Assembly (NCBI GenBank): GCA_046726375.1 | Contig: JBKPAJ010000007.1 | Coordinates: 1 to 64,000 of the forward strand | Direction of reading: 5' to 3' | Source: DASPWV01 sp046726375 | Lineage (GTDB): Bacteria; Acidobacteriota; Vicinamibacteria; Vicinamibacterales; UBA2999 | Length of the DNA stretch: 64,000 nucleotides | Part shown: positions 34,022 through 41,924 of the stretch, one piece after another | How positions within the stretch are numbered: the first letter of the stretch is position 1 | How the letters are laid out: each line of letters starts with the position of its first letter | Translations under genes and position numbers: made by a program | The notes under the pieces: generated by a model | Database searches by the model: none | What the model saw: the letters and a program-made list of their open reading frames with translations, nothing else | Told to the model about the DNA's origin: nothing

Positions 34022-36679
34022 TCACTCGCAACGGAGCGCGGTCAACGGATCGATGCGCGTCGCGCGAAACGCCGGAACCATTGCGGCGACGACGGTCAGC
34101 ACCAACAACACGCCCGCGGCGAAGAACAGCGTGTCCGGATCGTGAGGCGCGACGCCAAACAGGAGATTGCCGGCGAGGCGGCCCGCGCCGAGCGCGGTGA
34201 GCAGGCCCATGGCAGACCCGATGACAACCGAGATCAACGGCCGGCGGAGCATGTTCCACACCACGTCCGCCGGTCGGGCACCAAGAGCCAGGCGAACGGC
34301 GATTTCAGGCGTGCGTTCCGTCACCCAGAAGGCGACGAGGCCGTAGAGGCCCACGCACAGCAGCATCACAGCGACGAATGCGAACGCCGAGCTCAGCGCG
34401 ACGAGCAACTCTTCCTGATCGACACTGGCGGAGACGAGCTTGTCGAGGGTGGCGACCTGCAGGGGAACGGAACCGTCGACGCCGCGAATCGCGGCGGCGA
34501 TCCTCGCGGACGCCGCCGATGATTGCCGACCGCGCGTTCGGGCCACGAAGGTCATGCTGCCGCGACGAGCGGTCGTGTAGGGTACGAACATCGCGGCGAC
34601 CGGTCGATCGCGTAGCGTGTTGTATCGCGCATCGTACACGACGCCGACGACGGTGAGCGGCTTCGATGCGGAAGAATCTCCAAACAGCGTCTGACCAACG
34701 GCAGATTGGCTTCCGAAGTAGCGGCGTGCCGCCGTCTCGTTCAGTGCGATGGAGGAACCACCCGACAAATCGTGCTCGGTAAAGTCGCGGCCTGCGACGA
34801 GCGGCATGCGCAGCGTCGAGAAGAACTGAGGGCCGACCTGATACACCTGCACCCAACGCTCGTCTTCGGTGCTCGGTGTAAATCCCGGCGCCGAAAGCGT
34901 TCCGGTCGTGCGCGCGTCGGTCATCAAGTTGAACTGCATCAGCGTCACGGCTTCAACTTCGGCCACTGCGCGCAGACGCTCGAGCACGGCGCGATAGTAC
35001 GCCGACCGTCTGACTTCGTCGTATCCGCGCGTCCCGGGATTGACGGTGGCGAGCACCACGCCCTCGGCGTCGAAGCCAGGTGAGACGGTAGTCAAGGCGA
35101 TGAGGGTGCGCGTGAGCAGCGTCGCGGCGGCGACGAGCGCCATCGACAGTGCTACCTGCGCCGCAATGAAGCCGAGGCCGGCGCGGCCCGATCCGGCGCT
35201 GCTGGCGGCGACATACCCGCGGCAACGCACTGCGACGGCGGCGTCTTGCCGCAGCGTTCGCCAGGCAGGGACGACACCGGCGATCAGGGCGGCCACGGAT
35301 GCCGCGGTCACCGCGAAAAGGACCACCCGAAGATCGATGTCGAGGTCGAGTGCGATTGGTCGGGGCTGGACCGGCAGCCAGGCGACGAGAATCTGGGCGC
35401 TCCAGGCGGCGAAAACCAGTGCAAGCGCGCCCGCGGCAGCTACGAGCACGCCGGTTTCGATCGCGAGCTGCCGCACGAGACGCGCGCGTGCGGCGCCCAG
35501 CGCCCCGCGCAGCAGCATCTCCTGCCTCCTCGCCGCCACGCGCGCCAGGGTCATTGTCGCGACGTTGGCGGAGGCGATGCAGAGCAGCAGGGCGACCATC
35601 ACCAGCAACACCGCCAACGGGCGGGCGAAAGCGGCGCGAATGTCCGACAAACCGTCCGCTGGCGGGCGCAGTTCGATGGCCGGCGGCGGTTGGATTGAGC
35701 GAACGTCCCCCTCCGCGCGGCGAAGCAACGTGAGCCGTTCCGCCGCAACACGATCACTTGTGTCACCTGCTAAGCGGCCCACGATGTGGATGTTCCAGTT
35801 GCGCGGATCGGCCAAGGCCGCAACGCTCGGTTGGGCAACGGCAAAGGCATCCAGCGACAAATAGAGGTCGGGCACCTCGCCCAGGGTGAGGCCGAAGAAG
35901 CCTCTAGGTGCAACGCCCGCGATCGTGAACGGCGCACCGTTGATGGTGATGGGCTCGCCGGCAATCGAGGGATCCGCGTTGAATTCCCGTCGCCAGAAGG
36001 CGTCGCCGAGCAGGATAGCGGAGGCGTCGCGGAAACCGGCGTTCACGCCCAGGGCCGAAAAGTAGTTGTCCGAGACGAAGGCGAGGCCTCTCGAAGCCCT
36101 CAACTCACGTCCGTTGGCGCTCACCTCCGCGTCGCTCGCCGTTGCAAACGCCAGAACGTCCGAAAATACATCCGAGGACGCGCGCAGATCTCGGAACCAC
36201 TGGTAGGGAAGATTGTTGCTGGCCTTGAGTTCACGGCCGCCGGCATGAACCACTTGCCACACGACGCGGAGTTCGTCCGGACGCTCCACCGGCAGCGGTT
36301 TCAGCAAGAGACGATCGGCCAACATGAAGATCGTAGTGGCGGCGCCGATGCCGATGGTGAGCGAGGCGACAGCGGTTGTTGCGAACGCGGGATTGCGCCG
36401 CAGTAATCGGACGGCGTACGCGAGATCGCGCGCCGCATCTTCAATCCAGCCGACATCGCGCCGGTCGCGACACTCTTCCTTGCGCTGCTCGACTCCGCCA
36501 AACGCACGTACCGCCGCATCGCGCGCAGCGTCCGGTGTCATGCCGCGCGCCTCGAACTCGCGCGCGCGTTCCTCGAGGTGAAACGAGATCTCTGCGGCGA
36601 GATCGTCTTCGACGCGATCGCGGCGGAACACCGATCGTAGACGGAGGCGGACGACGCGATACCAACGGTCGAACGACAT
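34022..36679 (-). CDS. ADOP-type ABC transporter permease (second copy)
   Basis: 885 aa FtsX/MacB-type permease of the acidobacterial duplicated orphan permease class. The N-terminal cap carries RVEDDLAAEISFHLEERAREFEARGM and AFGGVEQRKEECRDRRDVGWIEDAARDLAYAVRLLRRNP. Two MacB periplasmic domain/FtsX repeats follow, with helices near 90, 350-440, 480 and 760-860. No ATPase gene is nearby, hence 'orphan'. The start is at MSFDRWYRVVRLRLR, 1 nt after the stop of the first copy. A likely role is efflux or envelope tripartite transport with an ATPase encoded elsewhere. Confidence 0.9.
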   Translation of the reverse strand: MSFDRWYRVVRLRLRSVFRRDRVEDDLAAEISFHLEERAREFEARGMTPDAARDAAVRAFGGVEQRKEECRDRRDVGWIEDAARDLAYAVRLLRRNPAFATTAVASLTIGIGAATTIFMLADRLLLKPLPVERPDELRVVWQVVHAGGRELKASNNLPYQWFRDLRASSDVFSDVLAFATASDAEVSANGRELRASRGLAFVSDNYFSALGVNAGFRDASAILLGDAFWRREFNADPSIAGEPITINGAPFTIAGVAPRGFFGLTLGEVPDLYLSLDAFAVAQPSVAALADPRNWNIHIVGRLAGDTSDRVAAERLTLLRRAEGDVRSIQPPPAIELRPPADGLSDIRAAFARPLAVLLVMVALLLCIASANVATMTLARVAARRQEMLLRGALGAARARLVRQLAIETGVLVAAAGALALVFAAWSAQILVAWLPVQPRPIALDLDIDLRVVLFAVTAASVAALIAGVVPAWRTLRQDAAVAVRCRGYVAASSAGSGRAGLGFIAAQVALSMALVAAATLLTRTLIALTTVSPGFDAEGVVLATVNPGTRGYDEVRRSAYYRAVLERLRAVAEVEAVTLMQFNLMTDARTTGTLSAPGFTPSTEDERWVQVYQVGPQFFSTLRMPLVAGRDFTEHDLSGGSSIALNETAARRYFGSQSAVGQTLFGDSSASKPLTVVGVVYDARYNTLRDRPVAAMFVPYTTARRGSMTFVARTRGRQSSAASARIAAAIRGVDGSVPLQVATLDKLVSASVDQEELLVALSSAFAFVAVMLLCVGLYGLVAFWVTERTPEIAVRLALGARPADVVWNMLRRPLISVVIGSAMGLLTALGAGRLAGNLLFGVAPHDPDTLFFAAGVLLVLTVVAAMVPAFRATRIDPLTALRCE

Positions 36680-36680
36680 C

Positions 36681-39464
36681 TCAATCGTTCCGCAGAGCGA
36701 TCGCCGGATCGATTTCGGTGGCAAGATGTGCGGGAATCAGTGCCGCAGCCGTAGTCACCGCCACGAGAATCGCCGTCGCGGCGGCAAGCGTTGGTCCATC
36801 AGATGGGCTGATGCCGTACAGCCGCGCCGCGATCGCGCGGCCGCCGACAAACGCCGTCAAGAGGCCGACCGTGGCGCCGACGCCGACGGTTTGCAAGCTT
36901 TCGCGCAGGAACGATGCGAGCACGACTTTTCGACTCGCGCCAAGTGCGATGCGGATTCCGATCTCGTTCGTCCGCCGCGTGACGGCGTAGGCCGCCGTGC
37001 CGTAAAGACCGACACATGCCACCAGCAGCGCAATCACGCCAAACACGCTGCTCAAGATGGCAAACGTGCGCTCCGTCGCGAGCGTCTGGTCGATCGCCTG
37101 GGCCTGCGAGCGGACGCCGGTCATCGGCACGCGGCCGTCGATCTGCTGCAGCTCGCGCCTGATGAGCGGCACGATGGTCGAGGAATCGGCCGTCGTTCGA
37201 ACGATGAACGTCACCGCATTCGACGGTCCAAATGCCTGCTCGTGCGGCATGTACACCGTTGGTGGAACATCGGCTTGAATGCGGCTGTACTTGACGTCGC
37301 CAACGACGCCGATGATTTCGAACGTGAGTGGTTGCGCGGGGCTACCAAAGTCGATGTAGTGACCGACAGGATTGTCCGTTCCGAAGAATTTCCTGACGAC
37401 CGTCTGGTTCACAACCAGCACGCGAGCGCTCGCGGCCGTGTCGCGTTGATCGATAGCGCGGCCGGCGACGAGCGAGATACCCAAAGTGGCAAAGTACGCC
37501 GTTCCGATTTCGTGACGATAAAATTCCACGCTCTCATCCGGCGGCGTGTAGCCGATGATGCGGCCAGTGGATCGACCCGCTCCGCCACCAATCGGAGGCC
37601 GGTGAGCGAGCGTGACCGACACGACCCCAGGTAACGATCTCACATGCTGCTGCACCGCCGTGTAGTACGCAGAGAGACGCGACTGCGCGTAGCCGTTCGA
37701 GGCGGGCGAAACGGAGAACAGCACGAGATGGTTGCGATCAAAGCCCAACTCGGCGCCATAAAGGCGCTGCAGTGTGCGTACGAACAAACCGGCGGCAATC
37801 AATAACACGAGACAGACCGCCACTTGCAGCGCCAAGAGGAGTCGGCCCGCCGCGAACGCGTTTCGATGTCCGCCTTCGCTCTGGGATCGCTGCTTGAGGG
37901 CGCCGGCGAGATTCAGCGAGCTTGCGCGCCATGCCGGTGCAAGCCCGAACGTCATGCCGGCAGCGAAGGACGCCAATACCCCGAACGCGAAGACACGGAC
38001 GTCTATGGCAAAAGCAAGGTGCGGCGCCAGACGTTCACTCACCAACAGCCGCATCAGCATCGGGTACGTCCAGCTTGCGACCAGAAAGGCCGCGATGCCG
38101 CCGAGCATTGCGAGCGCCACGCTCTCCGTGAGCAGCTGTCGGAGAAGCCGCGCGCGGCTCACGCCGAGGCTGAGACGAACGGCGATTTCCCGCTCACGGG
38201 CGCGGGCGCGTTCGAGCAGCAGACTGGCGAGGTTGGCGCAGGCGATGAGGAGCACCAGACCGACAATCGCCATCAGTAACAGTAGCGACCGAGAGAACGA
38301 TTGCTGCAGCGTTTCCACTCCGTGCGCCAGCGACATGGTTCCGAGACGTGGAACCACAGGCGCCGCGGGCTGTTCCGGCCGTCCGATACTGCGCTCGAAG
38401 ATCACCGTGGTCGCCGCGAGAGCGGCTGCGGGCGCCGCGCCCGGCTTCAGACGCGCGCCAATTCGCAGCCACCAGGTCTTGTCATCGTCGACAAGCGGTA
38501 GCGATACCCCGCCGGAGCTCGGGGTCACGCGACTGACGTTGCGATTCGCCGGGTGTCGAGCGTACACGTTGAGGGGGACCCAGAAATCCGGTGTCGCGCC
38601 GGGCTCCAGGCCAAAGAAGAACGGTGGCGCAACGCCGACGATGGTGACCGGGTCGCCGTTCACCAGGATGGCGCGACCGATCACGCCGGGATTGCCGCCA
38701 AGCTTCGATTGCCAGAACGCGTGCGACGTCACCGCAACCAGTGGTGCGTCGTGGCTATCGTCGGATGGAACGAGCGTGCGGCCGATCAGGGCGGCGACGC
38801 CGAGCGCGTCGAAATAGTTGCCGGATACGCCGAGGACGTCTGCTGAATCCGCGCCGTGATCGAGGCCGACGTTGACGCGGTCGATGTTGCCAGTGAAGGC
38901 GAACACGGACGCGAATGCTTCGTTTGCGTCGTTCAATTCGCGGAACGTGCGATAGGAAAAAACGTCCGTGCCTATTTCGTTGGCATAGCGCCCGCCGCGG
39001 ATGCTCTCGACAAACGCCTCTGGATACGAGGCGGCCGTCCAGCGCAGGCCGACGAGCTCATTGGGACGTGGAACTGGCAGCGTGCGCAGCATGATGAAGT
39101 CGATTGCCGTAAAGACCGCGGTGTTTGCGCCGAGGCCCAGGGCGAGCGAAATCACGGCGACGGCCGTGAAGCCCGGGCTGCGTCGCATCATCCGCGCCGC
39201 GTAGCGCGTGTCGCGTGCGAGATCTTCGAGCCAGCCGACACGGCGCTGGTCGCGGCACTCTTCCTTGCGCTGCTCGACGCCGCCGAACGCGCGCCGCGCC
39301 GCATCGCGGGCGGCTTCCGGGTTCATGCCGCCTGCGACGAATTCACACGCGCGTTGCTCGAGATGGAACTGGATCTCCGCGGCAAGATCGTCTTCCACCC
39401 GGTTGCGCCGGAGGATGGTGCGCAGGCGAAGACGCACGACGGTGAGCAGACGGCGGAGCGGCAT
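36681..39464 (-). CDS. ADOP-type ABC transporter permease (first copy)
   Basis: 927 aa, paralogous to the following gene. It has the same N-terminal RVEDDLAAEIQFHLEQRACEFVAGGM cap and RRAFGGVEQRKEECRDQRRVGWLEDLARDTRYAARMMRRSPGF lead. The first FtsX helix set is ISLALGLGANTAVFTAIDFIMLRTLPV, and a tail FtsX block lies near EIGIRIALGASRKVVLASFLRESLQTVGVGATVGL. The start at MPLRRLLTVVRLRLR is 1 nt after the PadR stop. Expression is probably controlled by PadR through the inverted repeat at 39811-39842. Confidence 0.92.
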   Translation of the reverse strand: MPLRRLLTVVRLRLRTILRRNRVEDDLAAEIQFHLEQRACEFVAGGMNPEAARDAARRAFGGVEQRKEECRDQRRVGWLEDLARDTRYAARMMRRSPGFTAVAVISLALGLGANTAVFTAIDFIMLRTLPVPRPNELVGLRWTAASYPEAFVESIRGGRYANEIGTDVFSYRTFRELNDANEAFASVFAFTGNIDRVNVGLDHGADSADVLGVSGNYFDALGVAALIGRTLVPSDDSHDAPLVAVTSHAFWQSKLGGNPGVIGRAILVNGDPVTIVGVAPPFFFGLEPGATPDFWVPLNVYARHPANRNVSRVTPSSGGVSLPLVDDDKTWWLRIGARLKPGAAPAAALAATTVIFERSIGRPEQPAAPVVPRLGTMSLAHGVETLQQSFSRSLLLLMAIVGLVLLIACANLASLLLERARAREREIAVRLSLGVSRARLLRQLLTESVALAMLGGIAAFLVASWTYPMLMRLLVSERLAPHLAFAIDVRVFAFGVLASFAAGMTFGLAPAWRASSLNLAGALKQRSQSEGGHRNAFAAGRLLLALQVAVCLVLLIAAGLFVRTLQRLYGAELGFDRNHLVLFSVSPASNGYAQSRLSAYYTAVQQHVRSLPGVVSVTLAHRPPIGGGAGRSTGRIIGYTPPDESVEFYRHEIGTAYFATLGISLVAGRAIDQRDTAASARVLVVNQTVVRKFFGTDNPVGHYIDFGSPAQPLTFEIIGVVGDVKYSRIQADVPPTVYMPHEQAFGPSNAVTFIVRTTADSSTIVPLIRRELQQIDGRVPMTGVRSQAQAIDQTLATERTFAILSSVFGVIALLVACVGLYGTAAYAVTRRTNEIGIRIALGASRKVVLASFLRESLQTVGVGATVGLLTAFVGGRAIAARLYGISPSDGPTLAAATAILVAVTTAAALIPAHLATEIDPAIALRND

Positions 39465-39465
39465 C

Positions 39466-39801
39466 TCAGGCTTCCTTGAGCTTGATGAGCGTGGTAATGG
39501 CAGTCGAGAGACGTTCCCAATTGGCTGATTCGCGTTCCAACTGTCGCCGGCCGGCACGTGTCAGCGAATAAAACTTTGCGCGACGATTGTTCTCGGTCTG
39601 CTTCCACTCGGCGGTTATCCAGCCCTCCTGCTCGAGCTTGTGGAGCGCGGGATAGAGCGAGCCATCGCTGACCTGCAACACTTCCGACGACACCTGACGC
39701 AGGCGCTGGCTGATGGCGAAGCCATTGAGCGGCTCCAATGCCAGTATTTTCAGAATCAGCAGATCCAGCGTTCCTTGGACGAGGTCGGACGGTTTGCTCA
39801 T
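39466..39801 (-). CDS. PadR family transcriptional regulator
   Basis: 111 aa winged-helix protein typical of ADOP operons. Landmarks are SDLVQGTLDLLILKILALEPLNGFAISQRLRQVS, QVSDGSLYPALHKLEQEGWITAEWKQTENNRRAKFYSLT (recognition helix and wing) and GRRQLERESANWERLSTAI. It is the first gene of a three-gene operon with 1-nt spacing. ATG at 39801; the longer open frame has no homologous content. It probably represses its own operon, with an amphipathic compound as inducer. Confidence 0.92.
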   Translation of the reverse strand: MSKPSDLVQGTLDLLILKILALEPLNGFAISQRLRQVSSEVLQVSDGSLYPALHKLEQEGWITAEWKQTENNRRAKFYSLTRAGRRQLERESANWERLSTAITTLIKLKEA

Positions 39802-39810
39802 GTCTCGGTT

Positions 39811-39842
39811 ACCGAGTGGAGAGTACGCCGATTCCACTCGGT
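39811..39842. promoter_or_regulatory. Perfect 10-bp inverted repeat, probable PadR operator
   Basis: ACCGAGTGGA (39811-39820) and TCCACTCGGT (39833-39842) form an exact inverted repeat with a 12-nt spacer, 10 nt upstream of the PadR start. The position and symmetry fit an autoregulatory dimer site; the flanking GGTT/TTATC extends it imperfectly. Confidence 0.6.
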
Positions 39843-39952
39843 TATCAAGGGGAATAATTGCGGGAGAGAAGGAGATCCGCGGATGCGGCGGATGCATGCT
39901 CCGCATAATTGCCTGCGCGTAAGTGCCTGCGAAGCCGTGTAAAATCCGCGCG

Positions 39953-41392
39953 ATGAAGCATCCGGCTCGTGCATTGGCGATCATCTTTCTCCTCGCGTCG
40001 CCAGCCGTCGCGCAGGAACGTGTGGACGAAGCGATGATCGCCAGGATTCGCGCCGAGGGACTCGATCGTTCATACGCGCTCGAGACCTTTACCCAGCTCA
40101 CGACCGTCATCGGTCCCCGCCTCACCAATTCGCCGGCGCACCGCCGCGCGATCGAGTGGACGCAACAGCAGCTTCGCTCGTACGGTCTCGCCAACGTGCA
40201 CCTGGAACCTTGGGAATTCGGTCGCGGATGGCAGCTGGAGCGGTTCTCGATCGAGATGCTGGAGCCGCGCTACCTGCCGTTGATCGGATTTCCGCGCGCC
40301 TGGTCGCCGTCGACGCAAGGAAAGATCGTCGGCGCGCCTGTGTGGCAACCCGATCCGCGAGTGGAGACGCTGGCCAAGTCAGGCGCGCAGTTGCGCGGCG
40401 CGATCGTGATGACCAGTCAACCGCAGGAATACTTCATTCGCGCGGACCGTCCGCCGGCGTCGGGTGATCTGGTCAGCGATCGTCCACCGGGACCGCGGCT
40501 CACGCGCGACGAGCAGACGGCGCTCGCTCAGGCGCTGAGAGAAACCGGGCTGGGCGTCACACTCGAACCGAACATCGGCGAGCACGGGACAATATTCGTC
40601 ACCGGTCGCGATGCCGGTCCCAGCGCCGTGCCGGCCGTCGTCCTCGCCTCCGAGCACTACAACCTGATCGCGCGTTTGCTGCAAGCCGGCGTCCCGGTCC
40701 AGCTCGCCATTGACGTTCAGACACGTTTCTTCGATGACGATTTGAATACGGCGAATGTCATCGCGGAGATTCCGGGGACCGATCCGGTTCTCGGCAGCGA
40801 AGTGGTGATGGTTGGCGCGCATCTCGACTCGTGGCACTCGGCGGCGGGTGCGACAGACAATGCCGACGGCGTCACCACGGTAATGGAAGCGTTCCGCATC
40901 CTGCAGGCGGTTGGCGTCAAGCCGCGCCGGACCATCCGTCTCGCGCTCTGGGCCGGTGAGGAGCAAGGTCTGCTCGGCTCGCGCGCGTACGTCCAGAAGC
41001 ACCTTGCCGGCGACGCCAATCAGACCGCGCGCGACAAGTTCTCCGTATACTTCAACCTCGATAACGGAACGGTGCCAATCTCCGGTTTCTATCTCGAAGG
41101 CAACGAGCCGATGGCTCGCATCATGGCGGCGTGGTTGAAGCCGTTGGCCGATCTCGGTGCCACGATCGCGACCACGAAAGGCATCGGCGCGACCGATCAT
41201 CTGTCGTTCAAGGCTGTCGGCCTGCCGGGATTTCAAGCGGTGCAGGATTATCGCAATTACGATGTGCGGACGCACCACACAAACATGGATACTGACGAGC
41301 GTGTTGCAAAGGATGCGCTGAAACAAGCCGCCATAGTGATGGCGTCGGTCCTGTATCACGCGGCGAATCGGGACGCGAAGGTGCCCCGGTGA
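39953..41392 (+). CDS. M28 family zinc aminopeptidase
   Basis: 479 aa exported metallopeptidase. A signal peptide (LAIIFLLASPAVAQ) precedes a PA-like inserted region and then the M28 core. Two-zinc ligands are VMVGAHLDSWH, AAGATDNADGVTTVMEA, LALWAGEEQGLLGSRAY (Glu-Glu), VYFNLDNGT and DVRTHHTNMDT. It removes N-terminal amino acids from peptides in the periplasm. It diverges from the PadR operon. The stop overlaps the GTG start of the CHRD gene (GTGA). Confidence 0.93.
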   Translation: MKHPARALAIIFLLASPAVAQERVDEAMIARIRAEGLDRSYALETFTQLTTVIGPRLTNSPAHRRAIEWTQQQLRSYGLANVHLEPWEFGRGWQLERFSIEMLEPRYLPLIGFPRAWSPSTQGKIVGAPVWQPDPRVETLAKSGAQLRGAIVMTSQPQEYFIRADRPPASGDLVSDRPPGPRLTRDEQTALAQALRETGLGVTLEPNIGEHGTIFVTGRDAGPSAVPAVVLASEHYNLIARLLQAGVPVQLAIDVQTRFFDDDLNTANVIAEIPGTDPVLGSEVVMVGAHLDSWHSAAGATDNADGVTTVMEAFRILQAVGVKPRRTIRLALWAGEEQGLLGSRAYVQKHLAGDANQTARDKFSVYFNLDNGTVPISGFYLEGNEPMARIMAAWLKPLADLGATIATTKGIGATDHLSFKAVGLPGFQAVQDYRNYDVRTHHTNMDTDERVAKDALKQAAIVMASVLYHAANRDAKVPR

Positions 41393-41853
41393 AAGTGGTC
41401 GTTACAAGTTCAAAGTTCAACAGTTGCGCGCTGCTCGCCTCCGTCTTGTTGCTCGCGTCGGTTTCGGCGCTCGCGCAAGGTGCGAAGACATACAAGGCGC
41501 GGCTGTCCCTGGTGCCCATCGATGTCGCCATGCAATCGACGATTGCCGGGAAAGGCGCGGTGACCGCGACGCTCAACGGCAATACGCTGACGATCACCGG
41601 AACGTTCGAGGGACTGCGCTCGCCGGCGACAGTGGCACGGCTTCATCGCGGGTATCGCGGAGTGCGGGGGCCGTCGTTCGCCGATCTCAAGGTGACCAAC
41701 GGGACCTCGGGTACCATCAGCGGAACCGTCGAGCTCACGTCGTCACAGGCAGGCGAGCTCGCGAAAAGCCTTTTCTACGTTCAACTGCACAGCGAGAAGG
41801 CGCCGGACGGAAATCTTTGGGGATGGCTTCTGCCGACCGACGGCAAGCGCTGA
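41389..41853 (+). CDS. CHRD-domain secreted protein
   Basis: 154 aa. A signal peptide (NSCALLASVLLLASVSALAQ) is followed by one CHRD (chordin-like) domain: YKARLSLVPIDVAMQSTIAGKGAVTATLNGNTLTITGTFEGLRSPATVARLHRG, SGTISGTVELTSSQAGELAKSLFYVQLHSEKAPDGNLWGWL. The HSEKxPxGxxxGWL end is the family hallmark. Role unknown; many precede periplasmic quinoproteins, as here. The N-terminal VTSSKFNS is encoded by an AAGTTCAAAGTTCAA word array (about 41402-41422), the same vocabulary as the dyad at 16.8 kb. Confidence 0.83.
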   Translation: MKVVVTSSKFNSCALLASVLLLASVSALAQGAKTYKARLSLVPIDVAMQSTIAGKGAVTATLNGNTLTITGTFEGLRSPATVARLHRGYRGVRGPSFADLKVTNGTSGTISGTVELTSSQAGELAKSLFYVQLHSEKAPDGNLWGWLLPTDGKR

Positions 41854-41924
41854 GCGGAACCAAGAGAAGTAAGAAGTAAAGAAGTAAAGACCCCTGACTG
41901 GCGACGGCGGCCGAGGAGCGAAGA
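41854..41924. repeat. AAGTAAAG word array between CHRD and PQQ genes
   Basis: AGAAGTAAGAAGTAAAGAAG words at about 41869-41890 form a short array with no clear opposite arm. A GAGGAG (about 41913-41918) serves as ribosome binding site for the next gene. Confidence 0.5.

Noticed and set aside
39802..40194. N-terminal extension of PadR
   Set aside because: No family content; it would place the inverted-repeat operator inside coding sequence.
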